NCBI GenBank assembly: GCA_006739055.1
Contig: AP019702.1
Location: 5,109,388-5,173,387, forward strand
DNA: 64,000 bases
Origin: Allostella vacuolata
GTDB taxonomy: Bacteria; Pseudomonadota; Alphaproteobacteria; ATCC43930; Allostellaceae
Direction: 5' to 3'
The position numbers were made by a program, and so were the translations under genes. The notes under the pieces are model-generated. The model was not told the DNA's origin and made no database searches. It saw nothing but the letters and a program-made list of their open reading frames with translations. Below are positions 1 to 6,800 of the stretch, piece after piece. Position 1 is the first letter of the stretch. Each line of letters opens with the position of its first letter.

Positions 1-1205
1 ACGACGGACTTCAGGGTGATCTCCCGGCCTTTTCGCCACGCGGTGATCCTGACCTTTTGGCCAGGCGGGCTCTTGGCGACCAGCAGCGGCAGCTCGCGCA
101 TCTGTCGGATGGCATGCCCGTCGAACGAAAGAACGACGTCACCCTGGCGGAAACCCGCCCTGGCGCCCGGGCTGCCCTCCGCGATGTCGGTGACGAGCGC
201 GCCCTCGGGCCTCGGAAGGGCGAGGCCCGTAGCGAGTTCCCGCGTCACTTCCTGGAGCTGCAGGCCGAGCCAGCCGCGCCTTATCCTGCCCCGGGCTCGG
301 AGTTCGTCGATGATCGGCTTGGCGAGATTCGCGGGAACGGCGAAGGCGATGCCTACGGACCCCCCGGTCGGCGTGTAGATCGCGGTTGTAACGCCGACCA
401 CATCGCCATTGAGGTCGAAGGTCGGCCCGCCGGAGTTGCCGCGATTGATGGCGGCGTCGATCTGGAGAAAGTCATCGTACGGCCCGGATTGGATGTCGCG
501 GCTGCGCGCGGAGACGATGCCGGAACTGACCGTCCCGCCGAGACCGAAGGGATTGCCGACCGCAAGCACCCAGTCGCCGATCCGGGCGGTGTCGCTGTCC
601 CCCCAGGCGACATGAGGCACAGGACGATCCATCTCGACCTTGAGCAACGCCAGATCCGTTACGGCGTCATGGCCGACGATCCTGGCTACTTGCTGGGTAT
701 TGTCGTAAAAGATGACGGTGATCTGCGCGGCTTTCGCCACCACATGGTGGCTGGTCACAATATAGCCCGTCGGATCGATGAAGAACCCCGAGCCCAAGGT
801 GACTCGCCTGGAGGTGGCGGGCGGGCTCCGCTGCTGTTCCAGGAAGCGACGCAGCAGCTGGCTCAGAGGCGAGGCGGCGAAATCATCGTCAGGATCGCCC
901 CCTTCCTCGTCATCCCGGTCGACGGTCGTTCCGGCCTTCCGGAGGACGGACACGTTGACCACCGCGGGCAGCACCTTCTGCACGAGCGGTGCAAAGCTTG
1001 GCACCGGCGCGAGTGGCACCGGCGCGCGGGATTGTGCCTTTGCCCATGCGCCACCATCACCGGCGATTTGCGCGCATGCCATCGGCACCGCCGAGAGACC
1101 AAGGGCGATGCCGGTGGCAAGGATCGCGCGCAAGAGACGGCCGCGGGGATGCGCCGGGCCGATGGGGAAGGTGAGTGCGACATCGCCGCTTCGCCGGTGG
1201 CGCAT
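1..1205 (-). CDS. HtrA/DegP-family periplasmic serine protease (C-terminus beyond window)
   Basis: This is a trypsin-like Do/HtrA protease that should degrade or chaperone misfolded envelope proteins. The frame is open from ATG at 1205 to the left edge, so 401 residues are visible and the end is missing. Residues 1-45 form an export signal with a hydrophobic stretch at 27-43. The S1 domain follows, with His154 (SHHVV), Asp184 (DAVTDLALL) and Ser258 (RGNSGGP) as catalytic triad. A PDZ domain starts near residue 300 and runs to the edge (RQGDVVLSFDG). An acidic linker lies at residues 96-108, before the protease core. A GGAG ribosome site precedes the ATG. Two FNR-like boxes lie upstream, so oxygen-linked control is possible. 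Whether a second PDZ follows cannot be seen. The family call is firm; the exact paralogue (DegP, DegQ or DegS) is not. Confidence 0.9.
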   Translation of the reverse strand, partial: MRHRRSGDVALTFPIGPAHPRGRLLRAILATGIALGLSAVPMACAQIAGDGGAWAKAQSRAPVPLAPVPSFAPLVQKVLPAVVNVSVLRKAGTTVDRDDEEGGDPDDDFAASPLSQLLRRFLEQQRSPPATSRRVTLGSGFFIDPTGYIVTSHHVVAKAAQITVIFYDNTQQVARIVGHDAVTDLALLKVEMDRPVPHVAWGDSDTARIGDWVLAVGNPFGLGGTVSSGIVSARSRDIQSGPYDDFLQIDAAINRGNSGGPTFDLNGDVVGVTTAIYTPTGGSVGIAFAVPANLAKPIIDELRARGRIRRGWLGLQLQEVTRELATGLALPRPEGALVTDIAEGSPGARAGFRQGDVVLSFDGHAIRQMRELPLLVAKSPPGQKVRITAWRKGREITLKSV

Positions 1206-1258
1206 GGAAACTCTCCGATCTTCACACAAAGGAGTATCGAAGCGTTGCCTGCGGCGGG

Positions 1259-1272
1259 TTGATGCAGATCAA
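1259..1272. promoter_or_regulatory. FNR/FixK/Anr-type box 1
   Basis: TTGAT-GCAG-ATCAA is a perfect match to the FNR/CRP-superfamily consensus TTGAT-N4-ATCAA. It lies 54-67 bases upstream of the protease ATG, a distance that fits a class II activator site around -41.5 if the leader is short. The match is seen directly; regulation by an anaerobic factor is inferred. Confidence 0.55.
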
Positions 1273-1331
1273 GAACACCTGTGTGCTGAACCCGAAATGG
1301 CGGGGTGCGGGCATGGCCCTGGCTGGCGAGC

Positions 1332-1345
1332 TTGACTCGGATCAA
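1332..1345. promoter_or_regulatory. FNR/FixK/Anr-type box 2
   Basis: TTGAC-TCGG-ATCAA differs from the FNR consensus at one position. It sits 73 bases centre to centre beyond box 1, or about seven helical turns. Two sites on the same side of the helix are common at FNR/FixK promoters. The spacing is measured; function is inferred. Confidence 0.4.
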
Positions 1346-1517
1346 TGTTGCCGCCGGCTTCTTCCGGCATTGATGACCGACGTCCTTCGGCGGGCGAGAG
1401 TTGCAAGGGCGAGGTGTGATGGGCCGAACGAACGAGCCGGCGGCGAACAGGGAGTTGGACTTGCCCCGAGGTCACGGGCAATCGGATCCGGAGGCCGACG
1501 GCGTGAGCCTGGATCGT

Positions 1518-1916
1518 CTAGCCCGCGAGCGCGGCGAGCTGCATGCGCCACCAGTCGCCCATCATGCGGAACAAGGCCATGTCGGCCAGGCCGTGCCGGG
1601 CGGGATGCCGGGGCGCAGCCGATCCCATCCGGTATGCCGGACGACGACGCGTGTGCCGCCTTCCGTGGCCGTGAAGCGGATCTCGACCTCGGTCACCTCG
1701 TCCGGGGCGAAGTTCCTCGAAATGGCTGCCGTCGTCATACTCCTCCACCAGCCGCCCGCCGGGGCCGGGATCGAAGCGTATCCGGCCGCCGCCCGGCCGG
1801 AAGCGATAGACCGGGCCGCGCCGCCACCAGCGGTCGACCTCCTCGGTGAAGAGGGCGAAGGCACGGTCCGGCGGGCCCGCGACGGTGACCGCGACCAGGA
1901 CGGCGGGCCCGCTCAC
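1518..1916 (-). CDS. SRPBCC/AHSA1-domain protein, apparent compensating frameshifts
   Basis: This is a START-like (Aha1 C-terminal/SRPBCC) domain protein, usually encoded beside an ArsR regulator. It starts at GTG 1916, overlapping the regulator's stop as GTGA, with GGAGAGGAGG just upstream. The first 60 residues (FALFTEEVDRWWRRGP...LVEEYDDGSHFEE) read as a normal SRPBCC start. From about 1715 to 1620 the family-like sequence (DEVTEVEIRFTATEGGTR) is in the neighbouring frame, and it returns to this frame for the ending RMMGDWWRMQLAALAG. Both switches fall at GCCCCGG runs, needing one C removed at the first and one added at the second. The nominal 132-residue reading therefore has about 30 scrambled residues in the middle. 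Either the sequence has two errors or the gene is damaged. Confidence 0.6.
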   Translation of the reverse strand: MSGPAVLVAVTVAGPPDRAFALFTEEVDRWWRRGPVYRFRPGGGRIRFDPGPGGRLVEEYDDGSHFEELRPGRGDRGRDPLHGHGRRHTRRRPAYRMGSAAPRHPARHGLADMALFRMMGDWWRMQLAALAG

Positions 1917-2281
1917 CCCTCCTCTCCCATCCGGCACTCGACAGGCGCCTGGAAGGCATCGAGCTGGTCGGCCCACAGGGCCTGCACCTCTTCCAGCCAG
2001 GCGCCCAGCTCCTGGAACGGCTCCGGCCGCAGGCGATAGAGCTTCACCCGGGCATCGGCCTCGACGCGGATTTCCTCGATCAGGCGGCCGCGGCGCAGGG
2101 CGCGCAGGTGCTTGCTCATCGCCGGCGGCGCCAGGGCGAGCGCGCGGGCCAGGGCGAGCGCGCGGGCCAGGTCGCCCGCCCGCTCCGGCCCGTGGCGCAG
2201 CCGGTCCACCACCCGGCGGCGGACCGGGTCGGCGAGCGCGGCCAGGGCTGCGTCGATCCCGGCCGCCCCCTGCTGCGCCAT
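1913..2281 (-). CDS. ArsR-family winged-helix regulator with a duplicated HTH segment
   Basis: This is a 122-residue ArsR/SmtB-like DNA-binding protein of the type paired with AHSA1-domain genes. The sequence PVRRRVVDRLRHGP, then SKHLRALRRGRLIEEIR, gives the usual wing-helix core. No cysteine metal-binding signature is present in alpha-3, so it is probably not a metal sensor. ATG 2281 is 2 bases after the stop of the upstream VOC gene. The helix before SKHL carries six extra residues (ALALAR) caused by an 18-base tandem duplication at 2131-2171, which places an insertion inside the recognition HTH. It could spoil DNA binding. The likely original role is autoregulation of the VOC-ArsR-SRPBCC operon. 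Confidence 0.8.
   Translation of the reverse strand: MAQQGAAGIDAALAALADPVRRRVVDRLRHGPERAGDLARALALARALALAPPAMSKHLRALRRGRLIEEIRVEADARVKLYRLRPEPFQELGAWLEEVQALWADQLDAFQAPVECRMGEEG
2131..2171. repeat. 18-base tandem duplication inside the ArsR gene
   Basis: The unit ccagggcgagcgcgcggg occurs twice in a row (2131-2148, 2149-2166) and is followed by a 5-base partial third copy. The unit is a multiple of three, so the frame is kept and six residues are added to the helix-turn-helix. It looks like replication slippage. Confidence 0.85.
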
Positions 2282-2283
2282 CG

Positions 2284-2736
2284 TCAGGACCGGTATTCGA
2301 CCTTGAGGCCGGTCGCCTGCTGCATCTCCTCGGCCGACGGCTCGCGGACATGCTGGGCGAAGATCCAGTGGTGTCCCTCGCAGTCGGCCGCGCGGTAGGT
2401 GCGGTCGCCGTAGAACTGGTCCGACGGCTCCATGACGATCCGCGCCCCGGCCGCCCGGGCCCGGGCGCAATGGGCATCCACATCGGCCACCTCGACATGC
2501 ACGGACTGGGTATTGGCGCCGCCGACCGCCCGCGGGCTCTTCGCCCATTCGGCCCAGCCGGCCGGCCCCAGCATCACCAGCGCGCCGTCATAGGTGACCT
2601 CGCCATGCTGCAGCTTCCCGTCGGCGTCGGTCACCCGCATGTGCGTCTCGAACCCAAACGCCTTCTCCAGGAAGGCGATGGCGGCATCGGGGTCCTCATA
2701 GCTGAGGGCGGAGATGACGGTCTGGCGGGGCGGCAT
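2284..2736 (-). CDS. VOC-superfamily (glyoxalase/bleomycin-resistance-like) protein
   Basis: This is a 150-residue vicinal-oxygen-chelate protein of the PhnB/YdeM-like kind. It opens with VISALSYEDPDAAIAFLEKAFGFE and ends with the matching beta-strand GHHWIFAQHVRE, the two halves of a betaalphabetabetabeta module. Such proteins bind or transform small molecules through a metal, but the substrate cannot be told here. I chose ATG 2736 because GGAG lies 7-8 bases upstream and family homology begins at once (MPPRQTVISAL). It is the first gene of a minus-strand trio with ArsR and SRPBCC. Such trios occur widely in proteobacteria and the role is unknown. Confidence 0.8.
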   Translation of the reverse strand: MPPRQTVISALSYEDPDAAIAFLEKAFGFETHMRVTDADGKLQHGEVTYDGALVMLGPAGWAEWAKSPRAVGGANTQSVHVEVADVDAHCARARAAGARIVMEPSDQFYGDRTYRAADCEGHHWIFAQHVREPSAEEMQQATGLKVEYRS

Positions 2737-2779
2737 CGGGCGTCTCCAATTATGTTGGCCACCCGGCAGGCGGGCCAGC

Positions 2780-3532
2780 CTACAGCCCGCCCGTCGCCCG
2801 CAACGTGCCGCCATGGCAGTAGGCGGCGGCGTCCGAGAGCAGGAACAGGACCTGGCCCGCCACCTCGTCCGGGCTGGCGGCGCGGCCGAGCGGGACCATG
2901 GAGACCATGCGGGCGACCCGGCCCGGCTCGCCGGCAGCGGCGTGAATGTCGGTGTCGGTCAGGCCCGGCGCGAGGCCGACGACGCGGATGCCCTCGCCCG
3001 CCACCTCCTTGGCCAGGCCGATCGTCAGGCTGTCGATCGCCCCCTTGGAGGCGGCGTACCAGACGAACTCGCCGGCACTGCCGCGGCTGGCCGCGCCCGA
3101 CGAGATATTGACGATCACCCCGCCCGGGCCGCCGCGGGCCGTCGACAGGCGGCGCACCGCCTCGCGGGCACAGAGGAAGGCGCCCAGGACGTTGACCCGG
3201 AAGACCGCCTCCAGCGTCTCGGCCGAGACGTCGGCGACGCGGCCGATCGGGCCGCAGATGCCGGCATTGTTGACGAGGCCCGCCAGCGGGCCGAGGGCGG
3301 CGGCGGCCTCGAAGACGCGGAGCACGTCCGCCTCCACCGCCACGTCGCCCTGCACGGCCACCGCGCGACCGCCCGCCTGCTCGATGGCGGCGACCACGCC
3401 CGCGGCCGCGGCGGCGTCCCGGGCATAGTTGACGCAGACGGCATAGCCGGCGGCGGCCGCCGCCTTGGCCGTCGCCGCCCCGATGCCGCGCCCGGCGCCG
3501 GTGACCAGCAGGACCCCGCGATCGACGCTCAT
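2780..3532 (-). CDS. Short-chain dehydrogenase/reductase (SDR)
   Basis: This is a 250-residue classical SDR that should oxidise or reduce an alcohol/ketone with NAD(P). The Rossmann motif is VTGAGRGIG near residue 11, followed by NNAG, a catalytic Ser in NISSG, and Tyr-x3-Lys in WYAASKG. The C-terminal PLGRAASPDEVAGQVLFLLSDAAAYCHGGTLRATGGL is typical. ATG 3532 overlaps the stop of the COG4091 gene (ATGA), so the two are translationally coupled. It is the last gene of the operon LysR - PhyH - COG4091 - SDR. The substrate is unknown and is presumably the product of the neighbouring enzymes. Confidence 0.88.
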   Translation of the reverse strand: MSVDRGVLLVTGAGRGIGAATAKAAAAAGYAVCVNYARDAAAAAGVVAAIEQAGGRAVAVQGDVAVEADVLRVFEAAAALGPLAGLVNNAGICGPIGRVADVSAETLEAVFRVNVLGAFLCAREAVRRLSTARGGPGGVIVNISSGAASRGSAGEFVWYAASKGAIDSLTIGLAKEVAGEGIRVVGLAPGLTDTDIHAAAGEPGRVARMVSMVPLGRAASPDEVAGQVLFLLSDAAAYCHGGTLRATGGL

Positions 3533-4920
3533 TGCGCGGCCTCCCTGGCCGGGATTGCGGCCGGGACAGGCGCGAACATCGCCTCCATCTCCCGGCGGAT
3601 GCGCACCGCCTCCACCGTCCCGTCGATGGCGACATCGGCCCAGCCGACCGGCTCGCCCGCGGCGATGGCACGCTTGAGACGCACCCCGTGGGCCAGGCCG
3701 AGCGGCAGGCCGCCCATGGCGAGCGAAGCGGCCGCCGGCATCAACCGGCCATAGACGGTGTAGCCGCCTTCGCCGTCCAGGGTCTCGCCCCGGGCGAGGT
3801 CGCGCTTGGCGGTCGCCACCACGTCGCCGAGGAAGCCCTGGGCCGCCCCGGTCGCCTCGCCGCGCAGGCCGGCCATGGCGACGGTGACGCCGAGCTCCAG
3901 GCCGATCAGGTGGTAGGGCTTGTACATGGCGGCATAGCGCCCGCTTGGGTCCGTGACGAGGCCGTACTCGCGGAAGCAGCGCGCGACATAGTCGTCGGAG
4001 GCCTCGAACACCGCATAGACGCCCCAGCGCAGGTCGCGGAAGACCGGCCGGCCGTCGCGCTCCAGGCTCGACACCACCTCGACCGTGCCCGGGCCGTCGG
4101 CCGCCGCATCGGGCAGGATGCCGCCGGTGCGGGTCGGGCGCAGGGTGCGCGGCAGATCGTCGACGCCGCAGGGCGGGAAGGACAGTCCGTGCGCCTGCGG
4201 CACCAGCCCGGTCGCATTGGCGACGGCCGCCATCTCGATCGCCGACTTGGTGCCGTCGAGGAACGAGTTGAACATCTGCGGGTTCATGGCGCCCGCCGCC
4301 GCATCCTCCGGCGACAGGCCGTAATGGCCCCACACCGTGTCCGGGGTGGAGGCGTGGTAGGCCGGCAGGTACTTGGTGCCCTTGCCCGCGCAGACGACGC
4401 GCAGCCCGACGGTGCGGGCCCATTCGACCATCTCGGCGATCAGCGCCGGCTGGTCGCCATAGGCCAGCGAATAGGCGACGCCGGCGGCGGCCGCCTTGCG
4501 GGCGAGCAGCGGCCCGGCCAGCACGTCCGCCTCCACGTTCACCATGGCGACATGCCGGCCATGGGCGAAGGCGGCCAGCGCATGGCGGATGCCGGCGGCG
4601 GGGTGGCCCGTCGCCTCCACCACCACGTCCAGCCCGTCGGCGGCGATCATCGCCGCGGCGTCGTCGGTCAGGAAGGTGGTGCCGCCGGCCCGCGCCTCGT
4701 CGTAGCCGCGGGCGGCATATTGCGCCGCCGGCCAGCCGCAGCGGGCGAGTGCCGCCCGCGCGCGGTCCGGCGACAGGTCCGCCACCGCCAGCACATGCAG
4801 GCCGGGCGTGCGCCGGGCCTGGGCCAGGAACATGGTGCCGAACTTGCCGGCGCCGATGACGCCGACGCGGATCGGCCGGCCGGCCGCCGCACGCTCCGCC
4901 AGCAGGCGATGGAGGAACAT
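3529..4920 (-). CDS. COG4091-type NAD(P)-dependent oxidoreductase with SAF domain
   Basis: This 463-residue protein has an N-terminal Rossmann fold (RVGVIGAGKFGTMFLAQ, residues 18-34), a homoserine-dehydrogenase-like middle, and a C-terminal SAF-like segment around GETLDGEGGYTVYGRL. The architecture matches the group often labelled predicted homoserine dehydrogenase or SAF-domain oxidoreductase. Members sit in sugar-acid and other small-molecule catabolic clusters, so homoserine is not a safe substrate call. It begins 3 bases after the PhyH stop and overlaps the SDR start. The operon context points to a short oxidative route for one compound imported by the divergent MFS carrier. Confidence 0.8.
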   Translation of the reverse strand: MFLHRLLAERAAAGRPIRVGVIGAGKFGTMFLAQARRTPGLHVLAVADLSPDRARAALARCGWPAAQYAARGYDEARAGGTTFLTDDAAAMIAADGLDVVVEATGHPAAGIRHALAAFAHGRHVAMVNVEADVLAGPLLARKAAAAGVAYSLAYGDQPALIAEMVEWARTVGLRVVCAGKGTKYLPAYHASTPDTVWGHYGLSPEDAAAGAMNPQMFNSFLDGTKSAIEMAAVANATGLVPQAHGLSFPPCGVDDLPRTLRPTRTGGILPDAAADGPGTVEVVSSLERDGRPVFRDLRWGVYAVFEASDDYVARCFREYGLVTDPSGRYAAMYKPYHLIGLELGVTVAMAGLRGEATGAAQGFLGDVVATAKRDLARGETLDGEGGYTVYGRLMPAAASLAMGGLPLGLAHGVRLKRAIAAGEPVGWADVAIDGTVEAVRIRREMEAMFAPVPAAIPAREAAQ

Positions 4921-4923
4921 GGC

Positions 4924-5712
4924 TCAGGCGGCCTTTTCGAGGGTGAGCAGGCAATCGTCCGGCAGCACCTCGATCGGCCGGAAGTCGCGGTGGGCGATCC
5001 ATTCCGGCCGCTTGAAGCGGCGGATCGCATTGTCGACCCGGTTGAGGCTGACATAGACGATGGTGCGGTCGAAGGGCGACAGGTTGCCCGGGCTGGCATG
5101 GACCAGATTGCCGTGGAACATCAGCACCGACCCGGCCTTGCCCTTGGGCGCCACCAGCCCGCCCTCGGCGACCAGGCGGCGGATGGTGGCATTGTCGATG
5201 GTCCACAGCGGATAGCTGGTGGTCTGCAGGTCGTGCCCCGCCTCCAGCACGCCCAGCTTGTGCGAGCGCGGGATGAACATCAGCGCCCCGTTGAACTCCG
5301 TCACGTCGTCTAGGAAGACGGCGACGTTCATGGCGTGCGGGCCCGGCATGTCGTCGTCGTTGCTCCAGGTGCCGTAGTCCTGGTGCCACTGCCACTGGTC
5401 GCCGTCGAAGGCGGCCTTGGCGTTGATCTTGAACTGGTGGATGTAGGCGGGGCCGCCCAGGAGCTGCATCACCGGCTCGACCATGCGCGGGTGGCGGGCG
5501 AGTGCCGCGAAGGTCGGGTCGTAGGTGTGGGTGGCGAACGCGGTGCGGACCACGTCGCCGGTGCGCTCGCGCACGTTCTCCGGCCGGCGCTGGGCGAAGA
5601 TGCGCGGCACCTCGCCGCGCATCACGGCCACCTCTTCGGCGGTGAAGATCTCGGGCAGGAAGAGGTAGCCCTCCTCCTCGAAGCGGCGGGTCTCGTCGAG
5701 GGTCAGCTTCAT
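4924..5712 (-). CDS. Phytanoyl-CoA dioxygenase (PhyH)-family Fe(II)/2-oxoglutarate oxygenase
   Basis: This is a 262-residue PhyH-family protein that should hydroxylate or oxidatively cleave a small molecule using Fe(II) and 2-oxoglutarate. The iron motif His-x-Asp is at 110-112 (WHQDYGTW). The distal His is 200 or 205 (MFHGNLVHASPGN), and Arg216 would hold 2-oxoglutarate. The surrounding FIPRSHK is typical of the ectoine-hydroxylase/PhyH branch. ATG 5712 starts the homology directly (MKLTLDETRRFEEEGYLFLP). It lies 40 bases downstream of the LysR gene and 3 bases before COG4091. The substrate is unknown. Confidence 0.85.
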   Translation of the reverse strand: MKLTLDETRRFEEEGYLFLPEIFTAEEVAVMRGEVPRIFAQRRPENVRERTGDVVRTAFATHTYDPTFAALARHPRMVEPVMQLLGGPAYIHQFKINAKAAFDGDQWQWHQDYGTWSNDDDMPGPHAMNVAVFLDDVTEFNGALMFIPRSHKLGVLEAGHDLQTTSYPLWTIDNATIRRLVAEGGLVAPKGKAGSVLMFHGNLVHASPGNLSPFDRTIVYVSLNRVDNAIRRFKRPEWIAHRDFRPIEVLPDDCLLTLEKAA

Positions 5713-5752
5713 GGGTGCCCTCCCGGGGCGATCGGTTCTTGTACGGGAGAGG

Positions 5753-6700
5753 CTAGGATGCAACCGCCGGGTCGGGCAAGCCGCGTCCCGCGGTCGCCGG
5801 CATGCCGGCCGCCTCCTCGAAGACGAATCGCCGGAACTGGGCGACCGGGCGGCGGGCCATCGCCTCCGGCCGGGCGACGAAGTAGTAGGCGAAGAACGTC
5901 GGGCACGGCAGGTCGATGACCGGCACCAGCCGGCCGGCGGCGATGTCCTCGGCGGCGTGGAAGTCGCTGACCAGCGCCAGCCCCTGGCCCGCGACGGCCG
6001 CGCGGACCAGCAGCGCCTCCTCCTGCAGGGAGGGGCCGCGCCGGGCCCGCGGATCGTCGGGGACGCCGTGGGCGCGGAACCACAGGCGCCAGTCGCCGCG
6101 GTCGGCATCCTGCAGCAGGGGATAGGCGAGGCAGTCCGCCGGCACCCCGATCGCGGGCCCGCCCCGCAGCAGCGCCGGCGCCGCGACCGGCACCATCTGC
6201 GGCTTCAGGAAGGGGGCGGCCTCCAGCCCGTCATAGCCGCCGAGCCCGTGGCGCAGCGCCACGTCGACCCGGGTCTGCCGCCTGAGGTCGACCAGCCGCG
6301 GCGAGGTCTCGATGCGCAGCTCGACCTCCGGGTGCCGGGCGGAGAAGCGGCCGAGCCGCGGCACCAGCCACGATGCCGCCAGCACGGCCGTGGTCGTCAC
6401 GGTCAGCACCCGCGGCCCGGCGCGGCCCGCCGCCTCGGCCCGGCCCGCATGGAAAGCGTCATCGATCTGCTGGAACGCCCCCGATATCTGGCCGAGCAGG
6501 CGGTCGCCGGCCGGCGTCGGCCGGATGGCGCGGTGGCGGCGCTCCAGCAGCGCCACGCCCATCCGCTCCTCCAGCCGCTTCACCTGCTGGCTGACCGCGC
6601 CTGGCGTCACGCCGAGCTCGCCCGCGGCGTCCTGCACGCTGCCGAGGCGGCCGACGGCAACGAATGCGCGCAGCGCCAGCAAGGGGATGGGTCCGGCCAT
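5753..6700 (-). CDS. LysR-family transcriptional regulator (GcvA-like)
   Basis: This 315-residue LTTR has an N-terminal winged HTH (ALRAFVAVGRLGSVQDAAGELGVTPGAVSQQVKRLEE, residues about 8-45) and an effector domain from about residue 90. The AVSQQVKRLEE helix resembles the GcvA branch. It is divergent from the MFS gene across a 100-base gap and lies upstream of PhyH-COG4091-SDR on the same strand, so it probably controls one or both. A T-N11-A dyad stands 10 bases before its ATG, consistent with autoregulation. The effector is unknown. Confidence 0.9.
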   Translation of the reverse strand: MAGPIPLLALRAFVAVGRLGSVQDAAGELGVTPGAVSQQVKRLEERMGVALLERRHRAIRPTPAGDRLLGQISGAFQQIDDAFHAGRAEAAGRAGPRVLTVTTTAVLAASWLVPRLGRFSARHPEVELRIETSPRLVDLRRQTRVDVALRHGLGGYDGLEAAPFLKPQMVPVAAPALLRGGPAIGVPADCLAYPLLQDADRGDWRLWFRAHGVPDDPRARRGPSLQEEALLVRAAVAGQGLALVSDFHAAEDIAAGRLVPVIDLPCPTFFAYYFVARPEAMARRPVAQFRRFVFEEAAGMPATAGRGLPDPAVAS

Positions 6701-6709
6701 GGCCGTCAG

Positions 6710-6724
6710 TTTAGATGCACTAAA
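6710..6724. promoter_or_regulatory. LysR-type operator dyad between LysR and MFS genes
   Basis: TTTAG-ATGCA-CTAAA is a perfect 5-base inverted repeat containing the LTTR signature T-N11-A. It lies between the divergent starts (LysR at 6700, MFS at 6801) in otherwise GC-rich DNA, which is where an LTTR recognition site is expected. Confidence 0.6.
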
Positions 6725-6800
6725 TCCGGACGCAAGGAATGTCGTTTGTCGGCGCGGCCCCGGCGGGCCGATGGTCGGCGCCGCCAGACGGGGACAGCGG

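Larger units (their letters stand above)
1206..1517. other. Non-coding interval upstream of the HtrA-type gene
   Basis: This 312-base interval separates the start of the protease gene from the stop of the SRPBCC gene. I see no convincing coding frame in it. It holds two FNR/FixK-like dyads (1259-1272 and 1332-1345), and the protease promoter must lie here. The stretch 1350-1517 shows nothing I can name. Confidence 0.5.

Noticed and set aside
3529-4920. Calling the COG4091 gene a true homoserine dehydrogenase (hom)
   Set aside because: The SAF-domain architecture and catabolic context differ from threonine-pathway enzymes, and no thr or met genes are nearby.
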